Assembly (NCBI GenBank): GCA_907165065.1
Contig: OU015550.1
Coordinates: forward strand, 6,855,501-6,919,500
Source: Caprimulgus europaeus
Lineage: Eukaryota; Chordata; Aves; Caprimulgiformes; Caprimulgidae
Reading direction: 5' to 3'
Length of the DNA: 64,000 nucleotides
Part shown: positions 37,748 through 50,400 of the stretch, piece by piece
How positions within the stretch are numbered: position 1 is the first letter of the stretch
How the letters are laid out: every line of letters starts with the position of its first letter
Notes under the pieces: generated by a model
Told to the model about the DNA's origin: nothing
The model's input: only the letters and a program-made list of their open reading frames with translations
Databases searched by the model: none
Program-made: the position numbers and the translations under genes

Positions 37748-40700
37748 CTGCAAAGGACAAAGTATTGTCTCAGCTGAAAGCAGATGGCTGCATTCCCACT
37801 CCCCAGCATGCAAAGACATGGCCCTGGATCACCTCTGGGAATGCTGATCCAAGAGGAGAATACCTGGGTCTTGCCAGCATGCTGGCCTCATAAGGTTGTC
37901 CCAAAACACATGCTCAGATCACGGCTGGCCTTTGAGAGCCCTGGCCAGGAGGCATTTATAAGCAAAAAATTTAAGACATGATACCCTGTCCTAAGCTGAG
38001 AAGGGCAGGCAATGTCCCTGCCAGCAGCAGCCAGGACACAGCGGTGAAGTGGGCAGGGCCACCAGCAGCACAGGACAGACCTGTGGAGGGGCAAGTAGGG
38101 CAGCAGCCAGGGCAGAGCCCCTGCAACCTCTCCAGGAATGTGATCCTAGCACTGCCCAGCACACCACGAAACCTCAGCGAGCCCTGGGCCACCCAGAGCA
38201 GGAGCAGCACACCCAGGCTATTAAATACAGACACACCAGGGGAAATCAGTCCACGTGTGCGAGCTGGGACACCTCCACTGCTGCGAGAAGAGCAGGACAG
38301 TGGCACAGCACACGTGCCAGCCTTGAAGGTCACGGGCTGCAGCTAAACTTAGCCTGAGCGGTGACCAGGGAAGGCTCCTGCACGCTGCCAGCGCTGCCCG
38401 GGGAGGGCGGTGGGTCCATCCTGACCAGCCCCAGCCCCGCAGAACCCGGCTGCCCGAGGGCTCAGCCCTGGCAGGACACCCCAGACCCAGCTGTGCCCAA
38501 CCCCTCCTCTCTGACTGAAAAGGCTATGGCGGGTTTCACAGAAACACCCAAGCGTAAAAACAATTCTTAAAAGCACAAAACCAGAATGGATTAGAAACAA
38601 AATAAATGGGGAAACATCGCCCAGGCTTGCTGGAGTGTGGGATCCCCTCAGAGGGGCTGAGCAGGGAGAGGCTCATTCAGAGCCATGTGGAGATGGTGGG
38701 GCCGGCTGCTCACGGCTTCCCACGCTGCAGCTGCTGCACAGCTGGATCACACCCCGGAGCAGGGGCTGCGCGAGAACTCAGGCTGCTTCAGGCAGCGCAG
38801 AGCAGCACAAACCATCCCAGGGAGGAAGCGCAACCAGAGCAGCTGCTCACAAATGTGGTTCACAATATGCAAAGCAACAGGAATTGCTGCAGCCCCCAGA
38901 ACTCCCATCTGCCCCCCACGGATTTCAGAAGATACTTCCTGACACCCCATGGCCCTCCCCCTGCCCTTAAGCAACACCACCAGCCAAGGGAGGGGACATC
39001 AAGCTCCCTCAGCGGCACCCACCCCTTGCTCTGCTGTTCTCTGCTCTGCTCTCAGGTTTCCACTCAAAGAAAAAGGCGTTTCTGAGCAGGAGCTTTCTCC
39101 AGAGCTCCCCTGGGTCACACCAGGCGCAGCGACGACTTCAAAGCCGCGTGCTGGCTCAGAGAGGTGCAGCTCCTATTTATAGCAGGCATCCGTTCAGGCT
39201 CATGGTGATTACCATCTCACCCAGGGCTGCTGACATGCCAGCATCTACCTGGCACGTCCCCTCGTGCCCTCGGCACACCACATGGCACCACAGGTGCCTG
39301 CTCTGCTTTCTCTTGCTCCGTGTCACTTCAGCACACGCCTGATGCCGGGATCCAGGTGTCCCGGCTGAAGTGCAGACGGTGGCCCCGGGCCGTGGGAAGC
39401 CCTCGCTCCCACCCAGCGCTGGATGTATGGGCTGCAGGGTTACCCAATACAGCACTGGGTTTGCCAGAACCACAAGACACCTGGACGTGCTCGGGTGATG
39501 CCTCAGACCCACACGGGGCAGGAGGAAGCGAAGCAGGGGAGGCTGGTTTCTGTAAGCCGCTAAGACTGGTTTAGCCCGACGCAGACACCGATTTTTGCGC
39601 TGGCAGGGTATTTTCCTGCACCCCGGCCAGTGCGACACATGACCATCACGAGCAGATCCAAGCCACCCCGCTGCTCCAACAAAGGAATCATTTACAAGGC
39701 GCTGTCCTGGGCACATCTGCGGCTGAACTGTGCCCGGAAGCCAGAGGAGCCGATTTCCTCTCTGGGTCCCCAGGGACCGTGGCTGTGCCAAGCGGCCCGT
39801 GCGACACTGGGCTGAGCCCACACGGCGGGGCCCAGCCACAGGCAGCCCCACGGCACAGCCCAGAGCCGGTACACACCCGTGGGCACCGGCTGGGCCCCAG
39901 CAGTCGGGGAGGAAAGCGCCAGGCTCGGCAGAGGACCAGCACCCACCTCTGGCCTCGGTGCAGGGAGCAGCCCAGCGCCCATCCTGCTCTTTCTGAAAAG
40001 CTGCTGTGACCTCTGGGCTTTGCTGAGCACCACAGCCCCACATGGGCTGCACGCCGGAGTTTCCAGCCACCTCCTACTCTGAGTCACACTGAGCTTTCAC
40101 AGTCTTCAGTGAACACTAAAGCATCACCCAGCTACACTGACTTGCCTGAAATGTTTTTAAAAGATGAGGCTACCAGGTGTTGGCAACAAAAATTGCCAGC
40201 ACGGAATCCAGCCTATGTGATAGCACTAATTAAAAGTAGTGGCAATAAAAACTACCCAAAGCAAAAGCTGGAGAGTACTGATGAGGTGCTGGGGATTTTT
40301 CCCTTTTGCTCCTGAGACACACACAGAGGTTTAATTCTTCTACCACTCCTGAGGAGCTCGACTGCACCAGAATTACAGCAGCTTGATTCATTTATTTGTT
40401 CTTTCCCTGCAAGCAGCATTCCTCCTCCTGCGGGTGCTCAGATGGCATCTCTCTATAAAATAAAAGACTTGTGGCGGGTTAGACATGACCTCTCTTGCAT
40501 TGCTGAGGCACAGTGAAAAACCTTGAACAGAACAAGATTTGAGACCATGAAGCAAGATTCCCAAAGCCTGGTGCCAGAGGGTTTACATGATGAGTTCTGC
40601 ATGTCACAACATTTTTCCCTGACTCATTGAAAATCCTTATTAAGAAAGACCAGATTTAGAAATCTCTTCCTTCAACCGCAGTAAGGCTTCTTGCTGATTT

Positions 40701-43700
40701 CCTCCTCACCCCTATGCAGGAGTAATTTCAAACAAGAGAAAAAAAAATAAGAAGCACATTTAAGGCAGCCAGTTCAACTGGAAAGCTTCCCTCTCCTTTG
40801 CAAAAAGGGAAAAAAAACCACCCAGAACATAGTTAGAACATTTACAGCTCTGTTTTGGAAGAGCTGCAACGTGTAAGACATGTTTGGAAATCAAATTCAC
40901 AGCTGCCAGGCAGCCAGCTACAGTTTGCCCTATTAGGACATAAAATAACCATATTTGCAGTAATTAAGACTGATGAGACCAAGTAATGACTGCAAGTATC
41001 ACATCTGCTCCCCGTAAACGACTTGACTAATCCACAGGAATGGGTAGCCTGCAGCAACCCTCCTCTGCACAGCAAGGGCAGGAACCGAGGCAGTGAGGAC
41101 TGCATCACCTCCGAACAGATCCCGCAGAAGACCAAAGCCCTTCCCATCTCCCGGGTCCTGCGCACAAGCACGGTTACCCCTTCTCCGGAGGGGCCGGGAA
41201 CAGGGAGATTTCAAGACTTTTGGTTACATAATGTGGCAAATTTCTGTGCTTTTAAAAGCCCCAGACTGGCAGGACTCCAGAGCGGAAAGGCAGAGGCTCA
41301 CATTTACAAAGCCCTGCAAATGCCATCAACTATTTCTGGGGCAAGCCCTTTATGAAAGTATCCTCACACCGCTCCTTTGTGAAGTCAGATGAAGAGGGAC
41401 ATCCCCTGCCCACACAGGGGGCTGTGCCCAGGACCACACACCTCTGCCTCCCCTCGCACATCCCTCCAGCTCACAGCTTTCCTGCTCCCGGCACGCGCTC
41501 ACCTGGCACCTGCTGCCGTCTGAGCTTGTAGGACCCTTCCCATGGATCAGGGCACCCGGAGCAGCTGGCAGAGCCCAGGCTGGAGCAGGGCAGGCTTGTC
41601 CCAGCACAGCTGCAGGCAGGCTGATCCTGCTCCCACCATCTGCTCCTCCCAGCTCCAGCTCAGGACATGGCAATGCCTGGAGCAGGATCTCAGCGGCAGC
41701 AACATCCCCAGGGACGTACCTGCTGTACGACAGCCACTGGGGCTCCTCGTGCCTTTGCCAGCTGGGCCAGACAGCTAACACCAATGCTGAAGTGCCCAGG
41801 CCAGGCAGGACAGGCACCAAGCTGCCCCTCACCAGCAGCACTAGTCCCTGCTCCCCAAGAGGGCTCCTGCCTTGACCCCCAAGAGCCTGGCGAGCGCTCG
41901 CTCCCACCAGCCCCATCCCGAAGCATTATCTGAACAAGAGCCTGAAACACACCCAGCCCAGCCTCACAAACAGAGTTCACAGCAACGGGCTCTTTCAGTG
42001 CTCAACATGACATGGGATAGCACAGGACCATCAACACCCCATGGGACGCTTGTCCACATGGGAGCCAGCAGACCCCGAGCATCCCTCCTGGTCCCCAAAA
42101 CTAAACCAAGACCTCAGACTTACTGCTGGGGAAATGGAGGTGCTGGCAATCGCGGGCTGCTTACAGCCCATAACACTTTATAGCTTCGAATTTGGCCTTT
42201 TCCTGGTCAGAATCAAGATAAAATAGATTGTTACGAGATAATGAGGCAACACTTGCACCAGGTTTAAGGGGGTTTATAGCACTAAGCATGGAGCTGCAAT
42301 CCCAGTGAGCACCCGTACCGGTGTTTAACCCGGCGGCACACGGCCTACGTGACTCCCCAGCGCTGGCGAGGGCTCTGCACCAAGGCAAGAGCCGACCGAG
42401 GTCCTGCTCAGGCGCGGCGCTTGCTCTCGGGGTGAGGCGAGGTCACAGCATGGGCAGGGTTTGCTCAAGGCCACCAACCCACATGGGCGAGCTCAAGGTT
42501 TTTGGCCAAAACAGCCCATCCCGCTCAGCACCCCTCCCCAGCGGGGCCAGCCAGCGCGCCCGCAGACGTGCCCAGGTCTGCCGGCCCGGTGAGCTAAGCC
42601 GGGCGCGCAGACAGACGGACGCCACGGGGCACGGGCAGCCACCCTCCTCCAGCTCCCAGCCGCACCGCACGAGCCCCAGCCTGCAGAGACACGGAGCACC
42701 CGCTCACCCCGCCGGCGGCCGGGGAGCCCCGGGCAGGGCCAGAGGCCTTCCCTGAACGCCCACCATGGGACCTGCCCTGCAGCCACCCAAGGACGGTTCC
42801 CAGCGCAGCAGCCGCGGTGTGCTGGCTGTGAAAGGCAGCGAGACACCGTGTGAAGGGGGACATTGCGATGGCCTGTCAGGAGCTCTGGGGGCAAGAACCA
42901 ACCCAACAGAAAGACGGGCAGCTATTTCTGCCAGGCAGATACCAGGCTCCCCCCTGGGCTGTTGTGCCTGGTTATTAGCGCCAGTGATGCTCAGCCTGTC
43001 CAAGCAAGGACCAAGCACTTTACTGGTACGAGAAAGTGTGACCTCAAGCTTAAGCAAGCTGTCAACAAGACCAAGGCAGAAAGTCTGTCCTATTTCTATA
43101 GGAGAGCCTGGCCATGGCCCTCCTGGAGCCCTCCAACCCGAAACCCTACAGGTGGACCTAGACGGGTTTGGAGACAGGTTACAAGAACCTTACATGAAGC
43201 AATTATTACAGGTGTCCTCTGGGCTTCCACCCCAGGCACAGCACTCAGAGTCCCTCTCTAACCTGCCCCTCAAGAGGGCAGCTCATCCCAGGGCAGGAGG
43301 GGCTGGCGAGTGCCCACCCTGTGCTCACAGCCTGTCCTGCTGCAGACCCAGCTTTGTTGGTGCTTCACCCGAGGGAGCTGCAGGGCTGCAGAAAGGCTCA
43401 GCTTTGCTGGTGAGTTTCACAGGCAGGTTTGAAGGGACTCACCCAAACGGCACAAGCTTAAACCATCCAACCCTTCAGTACAAGATATAATCCCTCCAGC
43501 TCAGAGGTCCTGGAGATGGAGCAAGTACACTGCAAGTGACACAGCCCCAGACTCCACTCATGCCCCGATCCCTGGGGGAAGAGCTTCCCACAGCACCGGC
43601 TCTCAGCCCCACATCCAGCCGAGCCCCAGCCTCAGGAGGGGACAGGGGCTCTCAGCCCTGCACAGGGTTTCACAGTCCCACCCTGAGCACAAGCCAAGCT

Positions 43701-46510
43701 CAGCCAGGGAGCAGAGCTGATCCTCCCCACACCAGTGGTGTTCAGGAACGCTCCCAGGACACCCCATGCCTGCCAGGAAATCCTCAGAATGAGAAAAATG
43801 TGGTACAAATAGCAGCGGCATTCTTTCATGAGACACCCGCACCGCCAGCCAGGGACGTGGCTACTCTGGTTTCAGAGCAGAGGAGCGTAGCAGGAGGCTG
43901 CAAAACCCCAGAGAGTCAACAGCCCTCACAGTCAAAACATAACTGCTGCTCTCCTCCCCAGGAGCAAGAGCCTGGGCTGTCTTTGCTCCCAGCACCGCCA
44001 ATGCCACCGCTGCGTGCTGCCCTCAAACCAGGGCCGAGGCAGCACAGGGCTGGAGATGGGAGACTCTGGCCAACAACCCAGCAGCACGCAGGTGGCTGCG
44101 GGCTCAGGAATTCACTGCAGCCCCGCACACACTTTCTGTGGCTTGTGCACAACTACACTGCAGCAGATCCACGGGCACATTTGCCAGTGAGTCACACAGA
44201 CACCGCTGGCGAGAGGCTCCCACTTTCTTACAGTCAGTCACAGGCTGATTCCACAGAAGGAAGTAGGAAAAGCCATAAAAGTGCAACAATGGATTAGCAC
44301 TACAGTACTTAATGGATGCGACTCGCCTCCCTCAGCCTACGTGCAGCTTTTCAACTCCCCATAAAGGATATATAAAATAATAGCGTGCGAGTCACTAGGT
44401 ATTTTCCACCTTAGCTGCCAGATAAACCAGGCCAATTGTGCGAGATGGGAACCAACAGAAAGCACATGCAACCATTCGCACCTCTTTTGGGAACCACCTC
44501 CTGGAAGCAGAGGATACTTCACACCTTCCACAGGGCCAGGACCAGGCATGGTCACCTCTGGCACTTTGGAGCAGGGAGGTTCACCATACACTAGAAAAAC
44601 ACTTGTTTGTAATTAAGAGATCCATCACCCCAGGGATTAATCTAAGATTGAGAAAGTACCTTCTCACAAAGCCACCCAATAGGAGCTCGGGGTGGGGGCG
44701 TTCTTTATGCCTGGAGCCCAAGTCTGCCCCCACCCCTAGCACACACCACCTATTCTGTGTACTGGCCCATTTCTCAGCCCTTCTCCTCCCCTTCTAGACA
44801 CAGGCAAAAAAACCTCAAGGACACCCAGGAGAATCAGCCAGCACTAAATTACCTCACTTAACATGAAAATAGGATGCTTGTGCACCACAAAAGGGCTTAA
44901 GGCTCCCAGAAAGGCACAAAACTGGTATCATTTGATTTCAGGTTTCTTGTGATGCAGCAACTAAAAAACCTATCTTTTTTCCTCAGAAGAAACTCAAAGC
45001 CCAAGGGCATCAGTAACCCCTGGGCAAAGTACCCAACCTCACGGGGTGGGAGCTGAGCAGAAGGGGCTGTGCAGCACTATTTTGCTGTCACAGGGAAGGA
45101 CAGGAGTCCCACCTCTCCCACTGCTGCTGAAGGTGATCCACCATTTCCTTGTAATCCTTCAGTTCCTGCTCAACTCCTTTACTCAGGTCAACTGCCAAAC
45201 CCGCAATCACTGCTCACCCTCCGTGATGCACTTGCACCCCTCTTGCCCGTGGGACCCCAGCCTGAGCCAGGACACCCACTCTGGGTGAAGCACCACAGCA
45301 GAACATCTGCTGGGGTCCACTCACCCTCCCAGGAGCCTCAGTGCCCCCAAGCCCCACTTAGCTCCCCAAGCATCTCATCCTGGCACTAGCCAGGACCTGC
45401 TGCAGGCCACCGGGCTTTGCAGAGTGGTCCCCAAGACCCCAGGCACTTTCCAAGGAGCCATCCTTCCATGGGAAGCATTTTGCAGGGGCCATCAGCTCCA
45501 GGAACGTTTGAACAGCCTCTTGCTGCCATGAGCAAGGCGTACCAGCGGCCAGAAAGCGCCAACGGTCCCAGCTGCCCGCAAGACCTGACCAGCTGGGTGA
45601 CACGTGCCAACACACCTGAGGGCAGGTGTGCACCCGGTGCACAGGCACTGCTGGCTCTCGGGGTCCCGGGCACATGCAGCATCCTCCTCAAATAATGCAA
45701 AAATACGTTATCGTAAGGACCCAGGTGCCTTTCCTGGGGCCCGGGCCGTGCCCGCGTGGTCCTGCCGGCTCCTCCAGCGCAGCCTCCTCCCTGCAAACGC
45801 CGACCCCAGCAGCCGATCGTGGCTGGGACTCCAACACGTGAAAGGCTTCAGCAACTCCCCACCCAAGGGACTTCGAGCACTCGAGGGACGGTGCGAGCAG
45901 CCAAGTAGGGGGCGGCACCTCGCTGCTGTCCCCGGGCAGAGGCAGGGGGCTCAGCGCTCCCCCGGGACACTGCCCGGGGGAAGGGGGACAGCTCCCTTCT
46001 CTCGCCCCGGCAGCGCGGACCCCCTGCCCTTCCCGACCCATCCTGGCCCGCAGGACTCGCTTCCCAGGCGGCTCGCAGGGACCGGGCCCGGAGCGGCTCC
46101 CCCGAGTTCCCCGGCCCTTATCGGTGCCAGAGACTCGGGTTAATCGCCTCTTCCCCGGCACCCACCGCTATCGCGCACCCGCACCGCGGAGCGACGGACC
46201 CTCCCGCGCAGCCCCTAAAAACAACCTATCGGTGGCGCGGGGGGAGCGACCGACCCCGGGGGTCCCCTCCAGGCCAGCGGGCTCTGCTGCGGGGCGGACC
46301 CGCACCCCCGAGGTCTCCAGCCGCCCCCCCCGGGCCCGCGCCCCGTCGGGGAGGTCACCGGGACAAGGGCGCGGGGCGGGCTGCGGGACCCGGCCCCAGC
46401 GCTGCTGCCGGCGGCCCTAGGCTCCCGAGACCGCTCCCGTTAACGGTCGATCGGGCAGGGAACGCGTGGGACCCCCCCGCAACCACGCGGCAGTAACGGG
46501 ACACGGGCCC

Positions 46511-46516
46511 CACGTG
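46511..46516. promoter_or_regulatory. CACGTG E-box in the SLC16A1 CpG island
   Basis: Perfect MYC/MAX/USF-type E-box followed by CG. One of three perfect copies within about 415 bp of the island. Confidence 0.45.
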
Positions 46517-46771
46517 CGCGCCCGGGCCGGGGGAGCCGCATGGCCCGAAGGGGTGGCCCCAGCACGGCCAGACCCGCCGCCCACCCCGGCAGCGGGAGCT
46601 CTCCGGGAACCGCCGCCAGCACAGCGCGGCCCCGCCGCAGCGCCGCGTGCCCGGGACCCCCACACCGGGCCGGGAGGGGCGGCCCCGGGGCTGCGCGGAG
46701 CTCGCGGATCCGGGGACCAGACACCCACCGCGGCCCGGCGCCCCCGCACGCCACATCCCGTTCCGTCCCGC

Positions 46772-46777
46772 CACGTG
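46772..46777. promoter_or_regulatory. CACGTG E-box next to the candidate first exon
   Basis: Perfect E-box in the palindrome CCACGTGG, about 30 bp past the candidate exon 1 donor, at the start of the intron. Vertebrate SLC16A1 is known to respond to MYC; use of this particular site is inferred. Confidence 0.45.
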
Positions 46778-46804
46778 GGCCGCCGCCGCGGCGCCGGGCC
46801 CTAC

Positions 46805-46860
46805 CTGCGCGTGCCGCCGCCGGCCGAGTGCCACTGCCCCCGCCCCCGCCGCTATAAGGG
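46805..46860 (-). other. SLC16A1: Candidate non-coding exon 1 of SLC16A1 (3' boundary)
   Basis: On the minus strand GCGCAG is followed by gtaggg at 46804, the best-looking donor in the island core; the start is a guess. A second possible donor (gtacgt near 46977) would give a different first exon. Only transcript data can settle this. Confidence 0.3.
46853..46858 (+). promoter_or_regulatory. TATA-like element facing away from SLC16A1
   Basis: TATAAG between GC boxes on the plus strand, in the island core. It would start transcription around 46880-46890, away from the gene. In mammals a divergent antisense RNA, SLC16A1-AS1, starts from this promoter, so a bird counterpart is possible. No exon of it can be assigned. 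Confidence 0.3.
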
Positions 46861-46919
46861 CCACGCCGCGAGGGGCGGGGAGCGGGTCGGGCCGTTACTG
46901 AGCACCGCCCCCGCCGCGC

Positions 46920-46925
46920 CACGTG
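46920..46925. promoter_or_regulatory. CACGTG E-box upstream of the candidate first exon
   Basis: Third perfect E-box of the island, reading CCACGTGC, close to GC boxes and in a plausible proximal promoter position for the minus-strand gene. Confidence 0.45.
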
Positions 46926-47420
46926 CGCACCGCCCCGCGGGCCCCGGGACCGGCCCCGCCGTGCGCCCCGGCACGTACCGACCCGCCGCACCGCGCCGGA
47001 GTGGGGAAGCGCGGCGGCGGGCGGGAGCGCAGCCCGACCCAGTGACGGCCCCCGCCGGTCCCCGCGTGTCCGCAGCCGGCGGGGGTGGTTCGGGCGGGAG
47101 GCCGACCGGAGGCAGCGGGACCCCGCCCGGCGCAGCCCCCTGTCCCGCGGGAGGGGATCGAGGCGTTGCCCGCGGGGGTCCCCGCACCCCGGACTCCCCC
47201 CCGGGCAGAGCGCTGCGAAGCGCCGCTGTTGGAAACCACCCGCCCTTCCGCTCCCTGACGCCGGGCTTTACGTGTTCACCACAAAATTTGAGCTGCCAGC
47301 CGGCGCTGCCGGTCTGTTTTTCCACGAAGGCGGTGACGTGGGCCGCCCGTGGGGCTTGTTTCGGGTGTAGCCGCCGTTATTTCAGCCCGAGCGAGCCCCG
47401 AGCAGTCTCTGCTGCTTGGT

Positions 47421-50400
47421 GCCGCCAGCAGCCGGGTGCCGCGGGTGGGGACGAGCTGGATGCCATCAACATTCCCCCCGCAGTTCAGTTTTGTGGGAGA
47501 AAATGGGCCCGGGCTCGGCGTGCCCAACACCTCGGCGTGTAGAAAAGGCCCTCGGTGGGAGCGTGTCCCCATCCCAAGCAGAGTCCCCACCCTCCCGATG
47601 CCGAACTGCCTGTTTGCCCGCTGCAGATGGGGACGGGAGCGGCTGCAGAGGAGGTGCGAGCCCTTTCGTATCAAAGGAAACCAGCGAGCGTGTTTACAGG
47701 AGCGCTCTGTGCATGTCGAGGCGCTTAACGGGCCAGGTGCTCTCGATAAAAGAAATCCAGGGACTACAACAAACCCAGTCACCCACTTCTGAGGCAACGA
47801 GTGAGTGGGTGGGAGGTTGGTTCTGTGTGACTGAACAGGGAGAGGTCTACACTGCTTTGCTTAGACAACAAAATGAATAATGATTCAAAGGGGCAATTTT
47901 GGGTCAAAGTGCCACTTAGCTTTGCTCTTCTTTAACACCTATCCAGAATCAAGGGCTCTGCACCGCCTGGGCCCAGGGCTGCCTGCTGTGGGTGGGATGT
48001 GCTGCGGGGGGATCCCAGCTGGGACATGGGCTTCCAGTTTCCTTCGAGGAGACCCAGCGCTGCTGGGACAAATGAAGCCGTACGACAGCCGGAGAGCAAG
48101 TCCTTTCTCTGGCGCTGCTGTACGATGCCCCGAGCAGGGCGGTGGTTTAGAGCAATGCAGAAAACAAGAGGCCAGAGATGGCAGAGCAGGGAGCTGCTGC
48201 AGCAGCGAGGGGCTGGAAGGGCAGGCGAGGAGCTGTAGGACAGAGGAGCTGCTGCTGCTGTTCCTCCATCTTGTGGAAAGTGGAAGGGAGTCCTTCCTGT
48301 TCTGTGCTGCTGCATTTTGGTCTCCTTTGAAAGACGGATTTAATATTAATCCCATTAGGAATTTTTTTCTTCAGAGGAAAACAGGATATTGTTTCAGGAT
48401 ATTGGGCAACAAAGCTGTCCTTGAAAAGCAGCTCTAAGCAGCCTTGCAGTCTTACTACTGCCTGCATTTGTTGCGGACACTAATCGAGTTCAAAGTCGGG
48501 TACAGCCAAACCATTTTACTTCCAGAGTGCGACAGAGGCCACAGCAGAGCAACTCAAGTCCAGATTTTCTGTGTTCTGTTGTAAACACTGAGGACCTGTA
48601 GTAATCTTAGAATATAATCACTAGCTCTGGTTTCTCTTGGAATTAATGTCTCTAGCAGGTGTAAAAGTCTAGAATACGCATGTCCTGCTTGATAAGAGAG
48701 GTACGACATGAGTCCAAATCCAGGAATTATTGGAAATCTCTTGGGAAAGACTGTTCTTTTGAGATATCTATCCTAGTTTCCTGACTAGGCTTTAGGAAAA
48801 GGTTTTCTGAACTTTTGGATTCACATTTCACTTCAACTGAGCTTCCAGGCTTTGAGTTTACCCATCATAGCAACCCCACGACAATGGATGGGGAAGAGAA
48901 GGCGTCGGAGCATTGTCCTCAGGGAGTGCACCGGTTCTGCCTCTGTCCGATGATAAAGGCACGACATTGTTCAGGGATGTGTTGGTGTAACGGCCTCTCT
49001 CATTGTTTAGAAAATAATCTGTCTTGGGAAGAACGTGGCTGCTGATAAGATGTTCAAAATGGCCACTAATACACCATGGAAAACCTTTGCAGTTCTGGTC
49101 GTCTTTACGCTCATTTAGGCCAACACTTCGCACCCATTTGGGCTCCTTTCTCTGCTCTGTCCTCTGCCTGTCACCAGCCTCACGCACACGTCCCCCCGGG
49201 GACACAGACCATCCCTTAGCAAAGTGGTCCCAAGTCCCCTGGGACCCAACACTAATGACCACGTCAGAGAGACCCGCATCTGCCGGCATAAAGAGGAGTT
49301 GAGGTTTTCCTTGCGCTCGCTCAGCGCACTCATTGCCTTGCTCCAGCCCACATCCCAGCAGCTCTCACGCCTGAGCTTCGCTGCCAGGAGAAGGATGCTC
49401 TCCTTGGTGAGCTTGCCTAGAAATAAGGGATCTTCGACCACTTGGAGAGCACATGGCAAACGTTAAAGATCCACCACACGAATGCTGTGGTCCTCCCCTG
49501 ACCCTTACACTGTGCCTCTTCCTCATCTGTGGTGAGTGCCCTCTGGCTCCTCTCCACGGGCCCCTCGTGCTGCAGCGGACACCAGCATGTCACCTTCTGC
49601 CAAGGAGCTTATCTGGCACAAGAAATAGTATCTCTGTTCCCCCTCCCTTGCTGTCCCTGGAGCCAGAGGAAAGTGATGCTGCTCGATGTACTTTCCAATG
49701 CTAATGGGCTGCGCTGCGAGGACCCGGCAGCGTTTCCGCTCGCTCTTCAGGGAGTGTGGGGGCTGCCGCCCTTCCCTGCAGATTGCCATCCCATATGTTC
49801 CCAGCGCGGTGACTCGTTCCTTCCACACTCTCCTTCCTCGTTTCCCGAGTGCTGGCTGTATGACAGGCACGTCTTGGCAGCACCAGTCCCTGGCTCAAGC
49901 CAGCAGCTCTGCCCATGGGGTCCATAGCTGGTGCTGCTGGCACTGCATGGGCAGGGGAAGGGGCTGGCGTCTCCCCTGGCAGGGGGTCCAGTCCTCTGGG
50001 GGGGCGAATCTCAGCCCAGGGAGTGTCTGCACCTTTGCAAGTGTGCAGACTGCTGGGATGGGGCATCACCATGGGCTGTAGGTGATGCTGGTGGTTGAAC
50101 ACCCAACTGCACCCAATGGCACTGCTGTTCCCTTCCAGATGGGGTCAGCACCCTCGGGGACACCCAAACCAGTCTGACCAGCCCCCAGATCCTGTTCTGC
50201 TACATACACCAGACACTGGGATCATCTTCCTCAAAAAGCTTTCTGGCAGACCCAGGACCCCTGAGGAAAGAGGCCACAGCAGTGGGTGTACTCCTCACCG
50301 CGTCCAGCTCTCCCACGGGATCACCACTGTCCCAGAACATGCTGTTCTACTGGCTCTATTCCTGTTCTTGGGGTGGGGAGGAAAAGGTGGGGGCTTTGCA

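Larger units (their letters stand above)
37748..46804 (-). other. SLC16A1 intron 1 (large 5' intron)
   Basis: About 9 kb between the ATG exon and the CpG-island promoter; the 3' end is certain, the 5' end depends on the first-exon call. The DNA is moderately GC-rich, with A+T-richer parts at 40090-41000 and 44250-44420. I see no exon, transposon or RNA gene. Open frames here run on both strands without family resemblance and without codon structure, so I treat them as chance. Confidence 0.65.
45960..47420. promoter_or_regulatory. SLC16A1: CpG-island promoter region of SLC16A1
   Basis: About 1.4 kb very dense in CpG and G+C, densest at 46130-47240, about 9 kb 5' of the ATG exon, where vertebrate SLC16A1 has its non-coding first exon. 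It carries several GC boxes (for example ggggcgggg near 46873 and ccccgcccccgcc near 46838) and CACGTG E-boxes. No clear TATA box faces the gene on the minus strand, which fits a housekeeping-type promoter. Edges are by eye. Confidence 0.8.

Noticed and set aside
46466..47542. 358-codon open frame across the SLC16A1 CpG island
   Set aside because: Rare stop codons are expected in a CpG island; the opposite strand is open as well, and the product is low-complexity Pro/Ala/Arg/Gly.
48858..49459. Endogenous retrovirus remnant
   Set aside because: No LTR pair, primer site, protease or polymerase motif could be seen; left as unrecognised.
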